Positions 25,432 to 33,565 of a DNA stretch of 64,000 nucleotides are shown here, piece after piece. Made by a program: the position numbers and the translations under genes. Within the stretch, counting starts at the first letter, position 1; every line of letters begins with the position of its first letter. Under the pieces are notes generated by a model, which saw nothing but the letters and a program-made list of their open reading frames with translations, was not told where the DNA came from and ran no database searches. The DNA comes from Catenulispora sp. EB89 (GTDB lineage Bacteria > Actinomycetota > Actinomycetes > Streptomycetales > Catenulisporaceae): the NCBI RefSeq assembly GCF_041261445.1, contig NZ_JBGCCU010000031.1, positions 62,001 to 126,000 on the forward strand. Reading direction: 5' to 3'.

Positions 25432-26136
25432 ATGAGCGGCACCATCTTGATCGTCGAGGACGACCCCAAGCAGGCGGAGCTCATCCGCGTGTCGCTGGTG
25501 AGCGAGGGGTATCGCGCGACGGTCGTGCACGACGCGCCGGCTGCCTTCCGCAGCCTTGAGGATCGGCCCCCGGACCTGGTGGTCCTGGACCTGATGTTGC
25601 CGGGGGCCGACGGGCTGAGCATCTGCCGCTGGTTGCGGGGACGCGGGGACACGCCGGTGCTGATGCTGACCGCGCGCTCGACGGAAGCCGACGTGTTGGC
25701 CGGGCTCGACGTCGGGGCCGACGACTACATGACCAAGCCGTACAGCCCTCGGGAGCTGGTGGCACGGATACGGACGGTCCTGCGCCGGGCTCGCGGGAGT
25801 GTCGGCGCAGAAGCTCCCGCCCCGAACTCGACCGCTCTCCACGTCGGCGCCCTCGTCGTCGACCCGGTTCACCACACGGTCCTCTGCGACGGCCACCCCG
25901 TCGCCTGCACCCCCGACGAGTTCGCCGTCCTGGCCGCGATGGCCGCAGCCCCCGGCCGCGTCTTCACCCGGGCCCAACTCCTGCGCCACACCCGCGGCTT
26001 CAACCGCGCTTCCACCGAGCGCGCCGTGGACGTCCACGTCATGAACCTGCGCCGCAAGATCGAGCCGGACCCGGCCAAGCCGACCCGCCTGCTCACCGTC
26101 TACGGCGTCGGCTACAAACTGGTCGGAGCCCCCTGA
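25432..26136 (+). CDS. OmpR-family response regulator
   Basis: A 234-residue regulator. The receiver domain has the acidic pocket EDD at 9-11, the phosphoacceptor Asp53 (VVLDLMLP), Thr in LMLTARS and Lys in DDYMTKPYSP. The C-terminal winged helix (about 140-234) shows LVVDPVHHTVLCDGHPVACT, RAVDVHVMNLRRKIEPDP and YGVGYKL. It starts at ATG 25432 and overlaps the kinase gene by one base (TGATG). It should be phosphorylated by the adjacent kinase. Candidate targets are its own promoter and the FtsX operon, judged by the shared palindrome. Confidence 0.93.
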   Translation: MSGTILIVEDDPKQAELIRVSLVSEGYRATVVHDAPAAFRSLEDRPPDLVVLDLMLPGADGLSICRWLRGRGDTPVLMLTARSTEADVLAGLDVGADDYMTKPYSPRELVARIRTVLRRARGSVGAEAPAPNSTALHVGALVVDPVHHTVLCDGHPVACTPDEFAVLAAMAAAPGRVFTRAQLLRHTRGFNRASTERAVDVHVMNLRRKIEPDPAKPTRLLTVYGVGYKLVGAP

Positions 26137-27965
26137 TGCCGCGGCCGGTTCCGCTCTACCGCAGCCTGCTCGTCCGGCTGCTGGCCGCCTCCTGCCTGAT
26201 CGCCGGCAGTGCCATCGCGGCCACCGCGTGGCTGGCCGCCTCCACCGTGACCTCGGCCCTGGCCCGTCAGCAGGGGCAGACGCTGCAGGCCGACAGCGAC
26301 ATCGTCTCTCAGCTCAGCACCTACGCCGTCGGGCACACCGACTGGACCGGCGTCGCGCCGTTCCTGCGTCAGCTGTCCGCGCAGTACCAACTGCGGGTCG
26401 CGCTGGTCGGCACCGACGGCAAGGTGATCAGCGACTCCGCGGCGCCCCAACCGGCGCCGTTGCCGCCGTCCGCCACCGCCACGGTCGACCCCCTGAGCTT
26501 CGACACCTCCACCAACCCGGGGGCGCAGCACCCCGGCATCGACCCGCGCGTGGTCGGCCCGTACCGGCTCACCTCGGCGGAATCCACCGGGCTCAAGCTG
26601 ATCGCCGACAAAGAGGTCTTCTGCCTGGTGAAGGACGGCACCCAAGCTCAGACGGTCGAGTCGCCTTCCGGCCGATACACGGTCCAGGACGTCTCCGCGA
26701 TGACCAAGGACGCGGAGACCTGCGCTCCCGATTACGACGAGTACGTCGCCGAGCCCCAGCCGACCGAGTCCAAACCCTTGGCGGCTCTGGCGTCGGCCAC
26801 CGCGGCGTGCGTGGCACGCGAAGGGCTCGTCGTCCCGTACGAAATGGCCGTCACCCCGACCTTCCAGCTTCGGGAACTCCTGCCGCGCGGCGAGACGGCC
26901 GCCCCGAGCGAACAGTGCCTGCACACCGCACGGCTCGACCAACTCCGCCCCTACGTGGCCGCCCCGGCCCAGCTCTACCTCGGCATCGGCACCAGCGCGC
27001 GCGGGCGCTTCGACCTGTCCGGACAGAACCGCAGCAAGATCATCTGGACGGCGGCGAGCGTCCTGGCGCTCACCCTGGCCGTGACCGCGCTCGTCGGGCT
27101 GCGCCTGGTCAGGCCCCTGCGAGCGCTGATCCACACGGCGCGGCGCGATCCGGGCGAGTTCGCGCGGGCGCCGGTCACCACCCGCGACGAGACCGGGTAC
27201 CTGGCCATGGCGTTCAACCAGCAGACCGAGCGCCGCCAGCAGATGGATTCCCAGCGCAAGGCGATGGTCGCCGACATCGCGCACGAACTGCGCTCGCCGC
27301 TGACCAACATCCGCGGCTGGCTGGAGATCACGCGCGACGGCGTGGTCGAGGCGACGCCGGAGCTGATCACGTCGCTGCACGACGAGGCCGTACTGCTGCA
27401 GCGGATCATCGACGATCTCCAGGACCTGGCCAGCGCGGACGCCGGGACGCTGCGGGTGCATCCGCAGCCGATCCCGGCGGTCGAGCTGCTGCAGCAGATC
27501 GCCGTCGCGCACCGGGCCCAGGCCGCGGATCTCGGGATCACGGTGACGGTCGAGGCGGCGCCGGGGTTGGAGGTGTACGCCGATCCGGAGCGGATCCGGC
27601 AGGTGTTGGGGAATCTGGTGTCCAACGCGGTGCGGCACACGTCGCGCGATGGCCGGATCACGCTGACCGCGGCCGCGACCGCGACTGGCGCCGGCGCCGA
27701 TGCCGACGCCGATGGCGACGCTGTCGATGCCGTCGAGCTGCGGGTGCAGGACACCGGGACGGGGATCGCGGCCGCCGATTTGCCGTACATCTTCGACCGC
27801 TTCTGGCGCTCGGAGAAGTCCCGGAACCGCAGTACCGGAGGCAGCGGACTCGGCCTGGCCATCGCGCGGCATCTGGTGCAGGCGCACGGTGGCAGTATTC
27901 GGGCTGACAGCGAGGTCGGCGTCGGGACGACGATGACAGTGCGGCTGCCGGCGCGACAAGAATAG
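26136..27965 (+). CDS. Sensor histidine kinase with large extracytoplasmic domain
   Basis: A 609-residue kinase. TM1 is at about 9-32, and an extracytoplasmic sensor of about 255 residues with four Cys follows (in FCLVKD, TCAPDY, ACVARE and QCLHTA), possibly paired as disulfides. TM2 is at about 298-322, then a HAMP-like linker. HisKA has phosphoacceptor His near 383 (DIAHELRSPLTNIRG). The N-box is NLVSNAVRHTS and the G boxes are DTGTGIAAADLP and GGSGLGLAI. The length is greater than a typical EnvZ/BaeS-type kinase because of the sensor. It is coupled to the response regulator and precedes the transpeptidase-like lipoprotein gene, which suggests cell-envelope sensing. Confidence 0.92.
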   Translation: MPRPVPLYRSLLVRLLAASCLIAGSAIAATAWLAASTVTSALARQQGQTLQADSDIVSQLSTYAVGHTDWTGVAPFLRQLSAQYQLRVALVGTDGKVISDSAAPQPAPLPPSATATVDPLSFDTSTNPGAQHPGIDPRVVGPYRLTSAESTGLKLIADKEVFCLVKDGTQAQTVESPSGRYTVQDVSAMTKDAETCAPDYDEYVAEPQPTESKPLAALASATAACVAREGLVVPYEMAVTPTFQLRELLPRGETAAPSEQCLHTARLDQLRPYVAAPAQLYLGIGTSARGRFDLSGQNRSKIIWTAASVLALTLAVTALVGLRLVRPLRALIHTARRDPGEFARAPVTTRDETGYLAMAFNQQTERRQQMDSQRKAMVADIAHELRSPLTNIRGWLEITRDGVVEATPELITSLHDEAVLLQRIIDDLQDLASADAGTLRVHPQPIPAVELLQQIAVAHRAQAADLGITVTVEAAPGLEVYADPERIRQVLGNLVSNAVRHTSRDGRITLTAAATATGAGADADADGDAVDAVELRVQDTGTGIAAADLPYIFDRFWRSEKSRNRSTGGSGLGLAIARHLVQAHGGSIRADSEVGVGTTMTVRLPARQE

Positions 27966-27978
27966 TTGTGCCGACGAT

Positions 27979-28009
27979 CCTGACGAGTTCCGAACAAGTG
28001 CTCGTCAGG
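27979..28009. promoter_or_regulatory. Perfect 9-bp stem hairpin or operator between kinase and lipoprotein genes
   Basis: Arms CCTGACGAG (27979-27987) and CTCGTCAGG (28001-28009) with a 13-base spacer, starting 13 bases after the kinase stop and ending 8 bases before the next ATG. No T-tract follows, so a terminator is doubtful. The half-site GTCAGG is also found in the CCTGTCAGG palindromes at 12524 and 25373. Confidence 0.45.
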
Positions 28010-28017
28010 CTTGGAAC

Positions 28018-28824
28018 ATGTCTCGCAGAAGTCTCATACAGTCGGTATGGATAGCGGTTCCTTTCGCGGCGGTCAGCGTATTGCCTACGGCGTGTTCCTC
28101 AGCGCATTCGTCGAGCATCGCGGATGCTCAGAGCGACCCCATAGCGGCCACCTCGACACAGGCTGCCGTCCCGGCCGTCTCCTCGGTGCCGCGGGCGAAT
28201 CCCGATGTCGTGCAGCCGGCGGCGGTGACCGTCCTGACCAGCCTGCCCGGCCTCGGCCCGAGGACGTCGGCCGCGATCCCGGCCTCGGCGGGTCAGGTGG
28301 TGCTCGCTACCGGAGCGGGCTCGACATCATCGGACACGACAGTGCAGCTGTTCACCAGGGTTCCCGGCGGATGGCAGCCCGCCGCCCCGGCGTGGCAGGG
28401 CCACAACGCGGTCGACGGCTGGACCGCCGAGCACCACGCCGGCGATTCGAGGTCTCCGGTCGGGGTGTTCGGCCTCACCGACGCCGGCGGCCTTCTGCCC
28501 GATCCTGGAACAAAGCTGCGCTATACGCAGTCTTCGGGATTCACCATCAACGGGACCGGATTTCGGCACGAGCCATTGGCGGGGTCGTTCGACTATGTCA
28601 TCGCCATCAATTACAACCGCACTCCGGGCACATCTCCGATGGACCCGACGATGCCGATGGGCGCTTCGCGCGGTGGCGGCATCTGGCTGCATGTCGACCA
28701 CGGCGGACCGACGCACGCGTGCGTGAGCGTGCCGCGCGACGACATGAGGCAGCTGCTGCTGACGCTGGATCCGGCGCTGAAGCCGGTCATCGTGATGGGG
28801 GACCGGGGGTCGCTGGCGCGCTGA
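28018..28824 (+). CDS. L,D-transpeptidase-like (YkuD) secreted lipoprotein
   Basis: A 268-residue protein with an N-terminal signal (about 1-25) and a probable lipid-modified Cys26 (VLPTAC), though the lipobox is imperfect. A Thr/Ser/Ala-rich linker precedes a YkuD-like catalytic domain. Visible marks are SPVGVFGLTDAGG (core strand), IWLHVDHGGPTHACVSVPRD with the catalytic His and Cys near residues 226-234, and PVIVMGD at the end. The usual SHGC is THAC here. Such enzymes make 3-3 cross-links in peptidoglycan. It lies directly behind the two-component pair and probably belongs to its regulon. It converges with tetR one base apart. Confidence 0.75.
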   Translation: MSRRSLIQSVWIAVPFAAVSVLPTACSSAHSSSIADAQSDPIAATSTQAAVPAVSSVPRANPDVVQPAAVTVLTSLPGLGPRTSAAIPASAGQVVLATGAGSTSSDTTVQLFTRVPGGWQPAAPAWQGHNAVDGWTAEHHAGDSRSPVGVFGLTDAGGLLPDPGTKLRYTQSSGFTINGTGFRHEPLAGSFDYVIAINYNRTPGTSPMDPTMPMGASRGGGIWLHVDHGGPTHACVSVPRDDMRQLLLTLDPALKPVIVMGDRGSLAR

Positions 28825-28825
28825 A

Positions 28826-29413
28826 TCAGGGTGCTGTCGGCGCGTCCCAAGCCGCCTGGATCATGCCGAAGAGCTCGTCCACGGTGGCTTCCGGATCGTC
28901 CGATTCGCGGGCTACGGAGAACGCGTCGACGGCGAACCGGGCGATCGCTTGGCAGGCCGTCGCGGTGTGGTATGTGGAGGTATCGGCGGTGATGGCCGTG
29001 GCCAAGGCCTGCGCATGCCGCAGCCGCATCGCCGCCTCGTACTGCCGCAGCGCCGGCGTCTCGTCGATCATGCGCCACATCGGGGCGGCGTCGTCCGTGG
29101 TGCAGTGCCGGATCAGGGCCTGGACCTGGTCGCGCAGCGCGGGGATCAGCGGGTCGTCGGGCTTGCGGTCGGTGACCGCCCGCACCAGGCCGCGCTCGAA
29201 GTCCTCGTCCTGGTCGAAGACCAGCGCCTCCTTCGCGGCGAAGTGCGAGAACAGCGTGGTCACGGCCACGTCGGCCTCGGCGGCCACCTCCCGGATGCCC
29301 ACCGCGTCGTAGCCGCGCTCCAGGAACAACTGGAGGGCGGTGTCGGCGATCTTCTGCCGGGTCGCGGCCTTCTTGCGCTCGCGGCGCCCCTGCTGCTCAG
29401 GCGGCTCGGTCAT
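28826..29413 (-). CDS. TetR-family transcriptional regulator
   Basis: A 195-residue regulator. The N-terminal DNA-binding domain (about 15-62) reads TRQKIADTALQLFLERGYDA then VAAEADVAVTTLFSHFAAKE, close to the family consensus. The C-terminal ligand domain is helical and not similar to a named subgroup. It is divergent from the oxidoreductase at 29484. The 70-bp gap holds two palindromes, so it likely represses both genes, with release by a quinone or other electrophile (inferred). Confidence 0.9.
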   Translation of the reverse strand: MTEPPEQQGRRERKKAATRQKIADTALQLFLERGYDAVGIREVAAEADVAVTTLFSHFAAKEALVFDQDEDFERGLVRAVTDRKPDDPLIPALRDQVQALIRHCTTDDAAPMWRMIDETPALRQYEAAMRLRHAQALATAITADTSTYHTATACQAIARFAVDAFSVARESDDPEATVDELFGMIQAAWDAPTAP

Positions 29414-29434
29414 GGCTGAACACTAGCAGGTGCA

Positions 29435-29469
29435 AAACAGTAGCTGTTTCAAAACACTAACCGTTAGTG
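29435..29469. promoter_or_regulatory. Two adjacent palindromes, candidate TetR operators
   Basis: AAACAG-3-CTGTTT at 29435-29449 and CACTAA-3-TTAGTG at 29455-29469, both perfect with 6-bp arms, fill the gap between tetR and the oxidoreductase gene. The second ends 14 bases before the oxidoreductase ATG and overlaps a TACGGT hexamer. The centres are 20 bp apart, about two helical turns. Confidence 0.55.
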
Positions 29470-29483
29470 CTACGGTCTGCGGC

Positions 29484-30377
29484 ATGAAGAAAGTGAGCTT
29501 CGCCGAGTTCGGCGGTCCCGAAGTCCTGCACCTCATCGACGCCGAAGAACCCCACGCCGGCCCAGGTCAGGTGCGCATCGCGGTGCGCGCGGCAGGCGTG
29601 AACCCCGTCGACTGGCGGGTCCGGGAGGGCCAGAAGCTGTCGGCCCATCCGCTGAAGCTGCCCTCCGGCGTCGGGCTGGACGCCGCCGGGATCGTGGACG
29701 AGATCGGGGAGGGCGTCGACGGCGTGCAGGTCGGAGACCCGGTGTTCGGCGAAGGTTCGGAGACCTACGCCGAGTTCGCGGTGCTCGGTGCGTGGGCCCG
29801 CATACCCGAGGGGCTGTCGTTCGAGGAGGCGGCCGGGTACCCGTCGGTGGTCGAGACGGCGCTGCGCATCATCGGCCAGGTCGGCGTGCGGCCCGGGGAG
29901 ACGCTGCTGGTCAGCGGCGCGGCCGGGGGCGTCGGGTCGGCGGTGCTGCAAGTCGCCCGCGATCGCGGCATCGCGGTGATCGGCACGGCGGGGGAAGGGA
30001 ACCAGGACTACCTGCGCAGCCTCGGCGCCGTCGCCACGACCTACGGCCCCGGCTGGGTCGAGCGCGTGCGCGGGCTCGGGCACGTCGACGCGGCCCTGGA
30101 CCTGGCCGGCTCCGGCGTCATCGGCGAACTCGTCGAGCTGACCGGCGATCCGCAGAAGGTCGTCTCGATCGCTGACCTCGACGCGCCACAGTTCGGCGTG
30201 CGCTTCTCCGGCACGGCCGGCAGCGTGCCGGACGCGCTGGTCGAGGCCGTCGCGATGATCGAGCGCGGGACGCTGCACATCCCGGTCGAGAGGTCGTACA
30301 CCCTGGCCGACGCCGCGCAGGCGCACATCGACAGCCAGGCCGGCCACACGCGTGGCCGACGGGTGATCGTCGTCTGA
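29484..30377 (+). CDS. NADP-dependent quinone oxidoreductase-like (zinc-free MDR) enzyme
   Basis: A 297-residue medium-chain dehydrogenase/reductase. It has the GroES-like N-terminal domain (VSFAEFGGPEVLHL, then AAGVNPVDWRVREG) and a Rossmann domain with SGAAGGVGSAVLQVA. No zinc-binding Cys/His set is present, so it belongs to the quinone reductase branch. The C-terminal YTLADAAQAHIDSQAGHTRG is typical. It likely reduces quinones or enones in the cytoplasm. ATG 29484 is used because the family N-terminus starts there. It is controlled by the divergent TetR gene, probably through the two palindromes. Confidence 0.88.
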   Translation: MKKVSFAEFGGPEVLHLIDAEEPHAGPGQVRIAVRAAGVNPVDWRVREGQKLSAHPLKLPSGVGLDAAGIVDEIGEGVDGVQVGDPVFGEGSETYAEFAVLGAWARIPEGLSFEEAAGYPSVVETALRIIGQVGVRPGETLLVSGAAGGVGSAVLQVARDRGIAVIGTAGEGNQDYLRSLGAVATTYGPGWVERVRGLGHVDAALDLAGSGVIGELVELTGDPQKVVSIADLDAPQFGVRFSGTAGSVPDALVEAVAMIERGTLHIPVERSYTLADAAQAHIDSQAGHTRGRRVIVV

Positions 30378-30438
30378 GCGGTGACCGCCGCCGGGCCGGA
30401 GCGTGTTTGATCCACTGACCTCCGGGCACACGCAGCCA

Positions 30439-30459
30439 GATGTCCTGCCGCAGGACATC
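30439..30459. promoter_or_regulatory. Perfect 21-bp palindrome upstream of the small basic protein gene
   Basis: Arms GATGTCCTG and CAGGACATC around CCG, ending 13 bases before the ribosome binding site GGGAGG and 24 bases before the ATG. It could be an operator or a 5'-UTR hairpin. It is 62 bp downstream of the oxidoreductase stop, so a terminator role for that gene is also possible, but no T-tract follows. Confidence 0.5.
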
Positions 30460-30483
30460 GGTCTCGTACCAAGGGAGGCGAAC

Positions 30484-30813
30484 ATGCCCCGCGGACAGTG
30501 GAGCGCAAAGCGCGAACGCCAATACGAGCACATCAAGAAGAGCGCCGAGGAACGCGGCGAATCCGAGTCGCGGTCCGAGGAGATCGCCGCCCGGACCGTG
30601 AACAAGGAACGAGCGCGCCAGGGCGAGTCCAAGACCGCCAGCCCGCTGTCCAAGCAGGACATCTCCTCCGGACGGCGCGGCGGGCTGCGGTCGCACCAGG
30701 GCTCCGGCGGCCGGACCTACGACCAGCTGTATCAGGAGGCCCGGCACCGCGGGATCAAGGGCCGCTCCAGGATGACCAAGGCCCAGTTGCTGAAGGCGCT
30801 CGGCGATCGCTGA
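30484..30813 (+). CDS. Small basic protein with Rho_N/SAP-like C-terminus
   Basis: A 109-residue, highly charged protein with many Arg, Lys, Glu and Ser. The first half (QWSAKRERQYEHIKKSAEER) looks like a helical, KR-rich nucleic-acid-contacting stretch. The last 35 residues (TYDQLYQEARHRGIKGRSRM then TKAQLLKAL) match the short helix-extended-helix pattern of Rho N-terminal and SAP motifs. Homologous small proteins in actinomycetes are often labelled plasmid stabilization or Rho-N proteins; the function is not established. ATG 30484 has GGGAGG 5 bases upstream. A 21-bp palindrome precedes it. Confidence 0.75.
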   Translation: MPRGQWSAKRERQYEHIKKSAEERGESESRSEEIAARTVNKERARQGESKTASPLSKQDISSGRRGGLRSHQGSGGRTYDQLYQEARHRGIKGRSRMTKAQLLKALGDR

Positions 30814-30863
30814 CGGTTCCTTCGAATGCGTTTAGTTCTGTACTTACCGGGCAATCGTCGGCA

Positions 30864-32828
30864 ATGGCCGGAATGAACCTTGCGCGCAAGCTCATCGGAG
30901 CTCATCTGGTCGACGGCGAGATGTCGCCCGGCTCCGAGATCGCGGTGCGCGTGGACCAGACGCTGACGCAGGACGCCACCGGGACCCTGGTGATGCTGGA
31001 GCTGGAGGCGCTGGGGCTGAAACGGGTCCGGACCGAGGTCTCGGTGCAGTACGTCGACCACAACCTGCTTCAGGCCGACGAGCGGAACATGGCCGACCAC
31101 CTGTTCCTGCGCTCGGCCGCGCAGCGCTTCGGGCTGTGGTTCTCCCCGCCCGGCGGCGGGGTGTCGCATCCGGTGCACATGCAGCGCTTCGGGATCCCGG
31201 GCAAGTCGCTGATCGGCTCGGACTCCCACACCTGCGCCGCCGGCTCGCTGGGCATGCTGGCGATCGGTGTCGGCGGGCTGGAGGTCGCGCTGGCGATGGC
31301 GGGGGAGCCGTTGTATCTGACGATGCCGCGGGTGTGGGGTGTGCGGCTGACCGGCGCGCTGCCGGACTGGGTCAGCGCCAAGGACGTGGTGCTGGAGATG
31401 CTGCGGCGCCACGGCGTCAAGGGCGGCGTGCACCGGATCATCGAGTACCACGGGCCCGGCGTGGCGACGCTGTCGGCGATGGACCGGCACGTCATCGCCA
31501 ACATGGGCGCCGAGCTCGGGGCGACCGCGACCGTCTTCCCCTCCGACGAGCGGGTCCGGGAGTTCCTGCGCGCCGAGGGGCGCGAGGACGACTTCGTCGA
31601 GCTCGCCGCCGACCCCGACGCCGAGTACGACCTCGCCGACGAGATCGACCTGGCCGCGCTGGAGCCGCTGATCGCCAAGCCGAGTTCGCCCGGCTCCGTG
31701 GTGCCGGTGCGCGAGGTCGCCGGCACCCCGGTGCACCAGGTGGTCGTCGGCTCCTCGGCCAACCCCGGGCTGCGGGACTTCGCCGTCGTCGCCGCGATCC
31801 TGCGCGACCGCCGTGCGCATCCGCAGGTCTCGCTCGACGTCAACCCGACCTCGCGCGAGATCCTCGCCGACCTGACCAGGACCGGCGCCACCTTGAACCT
31901 GATCCGCTCCGGCGCGCGCCTGCACCAGACCGGCTGCCTGGGCTGCATCGGCATGGGTCAGGCCCCTGCGAAGGGCCGCAACAGCCTGCGGACCTTCCCG
32001 CGCAACTTCCCCGGCCGCTCCGGGACGCCGGAGGACCAGGTGTGGCTGTGCTCGCCGGAGACGGCCGCGGCGGCGGCGCTGACCGGCAGCATCACCGATC
32101 CCCGGGACCTCGGGTTCGACTACCCGGCCGTGGAGCTGCCGGAGACCGCGTCGGTGGACGTCGTCGTGCTGGAGCATCCGTTGCCGCCGGGGCTGGCGCA
32201 GGACGTCGAGCTGGTCAAGGCCGAGAGCATCGGCAGCCTGCCCGAGCTCGATCCGCTGCCGGACCGGCTGCGCGTCCCGGTGGTGCTGAAGGCCGGGGAC
32301 GACGTGTCGACCGACGAGATCCTGCCGGCCGGCGCCAAGGCCCTGCCGTACCGCAGCGACATCGCCAAGCTCGCCGACTTCTCCTTCACGCGGCTGGACG
32401 AGAGCTACCCGCGGCGCGCCCGCGAAGCCGGCGACCACGCGGTGATCGGCGGCGAGAACTACGGCCAGGGCTCCTCGCGCGAGCACGCCGCGCTGGCCCC
32501 GCGCTCGCTGGGACTGCGTGTGGTGATCGCCAAGTCCTTCGCCCGGATCCACGCCTCGAACCTGGTGAACTTCGGGGTGCTGCCGCTGGAGTTCACCGAC
32601 CCGGCTGACTACGACGCCGTGCAGCCCGGCGACGAGCTCGAGCTCGACGGGCTGACCCGGAGCCTGGCCGCGGCCGACGGGGATACCGACGGGGAAACCG
32701 ACGGCGAGCTGGCGATCACGAACGTTTCGCAGAACACGACGTTCCGGGTCCGGCACCATCTCTCGCCGCGGCAGATCGCGACGATCCTGGCCGGCGGGCG
32801 GATCGCCGAGCACCTGCGCGATCGGTGA
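30864..32828 (+). CDS. Aconitate hydratase-family [4Fe-4S] enzyme (single-chain, about 650 residues)
   Basis: A 654-residue aconitase-superfamily enzyme. The first domain contains GSDSHTC and, further on, TGCLGCIGMG, which give the three cluster-binding cysteines. The swivel domain follows from about 460, with DDVSTDEILPAG and GENYGQGSSREHAALAPRSL. The length is shorter than the roughly 900-residue AcnA and close to mitochondrial-type or putative (AcnC-like) aconitases and to fused LeuC/LeuD-like enzymes. The reaction is probably citrate/isocitrate or a homologous hydroxyacid isomerisation. ATG 30864 is chosen by the family N-terminus (NLARKLIGAHLVDG), although no strong ribosome binding site is seen. 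Confidence 0.87.
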   Translation: MAGMNLARKLIGAHLVDGEMSPGSEIAVRVDQTLTQDATGTLVMLELEALGLKRVRTEVSVQYVDHNLLQADERNMADHLFLRSAAQRFGLWFSPPGGGVSHPVHMQRFGIPGKSLIGSDSHTCAAGSLGMLAIGVGGLEVALAMAGEPLYLTMPRVWGVRLTGALPDWVSAKDVVLEMLRRHGVKGGVHRIIEYHGPGVATLSAMDRHVIANMGAELGATATVFPSDERVREFLRAEGREDDFVELAADPDAEYDLADEIDLAALEPLIAKPSSPGSVVPVREVAGTPVHQVVVGSSANPGLRDFAVVAAILRDRRAHPQVSLDVNPTSREILADLTRTGATLNLIRSGARLHQTGCLGCIGMGQAPAKGRNSLRTFPRNFPGRSGTPEDQVWLCSPETAAAAALTGSITDPRDLGFDYPAVELPETASVDVVVLEHPLPPGLAQDVELVKAESIGSLPELDPLPDRLRVPVVLKAGDDVSTDEILPAGAKALPYRSDIAKLADFSFTRLDESYPRRAREAGDHAVIGGENYGQGSSREHAALAPRSLGLRVVIAKSFARIHASNLVNFGVLPLEFTDPADYDAVQPGDELELDGLTRSLAAADGDTDGETDGELAITNVSQNTTFRVRHHLSPRQIATILAGGRIAEHLRDR

Positions 32829-32903
32829 TCACCGGAATCGGTCACCGATCGCCGAACACCGTAAGTCGAACGTCGTATATCGATCGCCGACGTGCCCGCC
32901 GGT

Positions 32904-33275
32904 CTACCAGCCGACGACGCGCCGGTCGTCCTCGGCTTCCCGGAACCGGATCCGGGTGTTGAGGACCCACTCCTCCAATTGAGCTTCGAGCAGTTGCCGC
33001 GTCTCGGCATAGGAGTCCAGAGCCGCCGCGCACGCCCGGTTCGCATTCTCAAGTCTGCGCCGCGTCTCCACCACCGCCTGCTGGTCCCCGACGAGCTGCA
33101 CGACGGTCAGCCGCTCGACGAGCCGCTCACGCACGTGCGTGCAGAGGCTCACCGTCGACTGCGCCTCGTACTCGGCCAGCAGCAACTGCCCTATCCAGGC
33201 GTCGCTCACCGCCTGCTCGGCGCTCCGCACGACCGCGCGCTGATCGAGGCCGCGGTCGTCCCGGTTGATGTCCAT
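32904..33275 (-). CDS. Unknown small helical protein
   Basis: A 123-residue protein that I do not recognise. It is almost wholly helical with heptad-like runs (LVGDQQAVVETRRRLENANR) and two Cys. No membrane segment is seen. ATG start with GGAGG 9 bases upstream. It may form a coiled-coil dimer. It is flanked by the convergent aconitase gene and, 290 bp upstream, the amino acid permease on the same strand; that gap contains the permease terminator and otherwise shows nothing recognisable. Confidence 0.65.
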   Translation of the reverse strand: MDINRDDRGLDQRAVVRSAEQAVSDAWIGQLLLAEYEAQSTVSLCTHVRERLVERLTVVQLVGDQQAVVETRRRLENANRACAAALDSYAETRQLLEAQLEEWVLNTRIRFREAEDDRRVVGW

Positions 33276-33520
33276 GTACTGTCACCTCCCTGTGGCATCT
33301 TCGAGCACTGACGGTAAGTGTGCACCGCCGTGAAGACGCCAAGACTTCCGACTTGACCGTTCTGCTGAGATCGAAACGGGGGCAGTTGAGGTTTTTCGAT
33401 GGTGTGGCTGCGAAGGGTTGGGATCCGACCTTACGACCATGGCGCCACCCTCCGCACCTTGATCGGGTTTGTCGTGGGATTGTCGGTCGGCGCCGAGGTC
33501 CACGCCGGGGGACGGACTTC

Positions 33521-33547
33521 GGGCGGGCCGCGTTCGGCGGCCCGCCC
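33521..33547 (-). terminator. Hairpin terminator after the amino acid permease
   Basis: Perfect 11-bp stem (GGGCGGGCCGC and its complement) with a GTTCG loop, 18 bases past the stop of the permease gene at 33566. No T-tract on the minus strand, as is common in high-GC actinomycetes. Confidence 0.75.
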
Positions 33548-33565
33548 GGATCTCCGTGCTCTGAG

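Noticed and set aside
27979-28009. Hairpin after the kinase read as a terminator
   Set aside because: No T-tract and only 8 bases to the next start; an operator or 5' element seems more likely.
30732-32813. 693-codon minus-strand open frame opposite the aconitase gene
   Set aside because: Arg/Gly/Gln/His-rich with no motifs; the opposite strand has a full aconitase with cluster cysteines.
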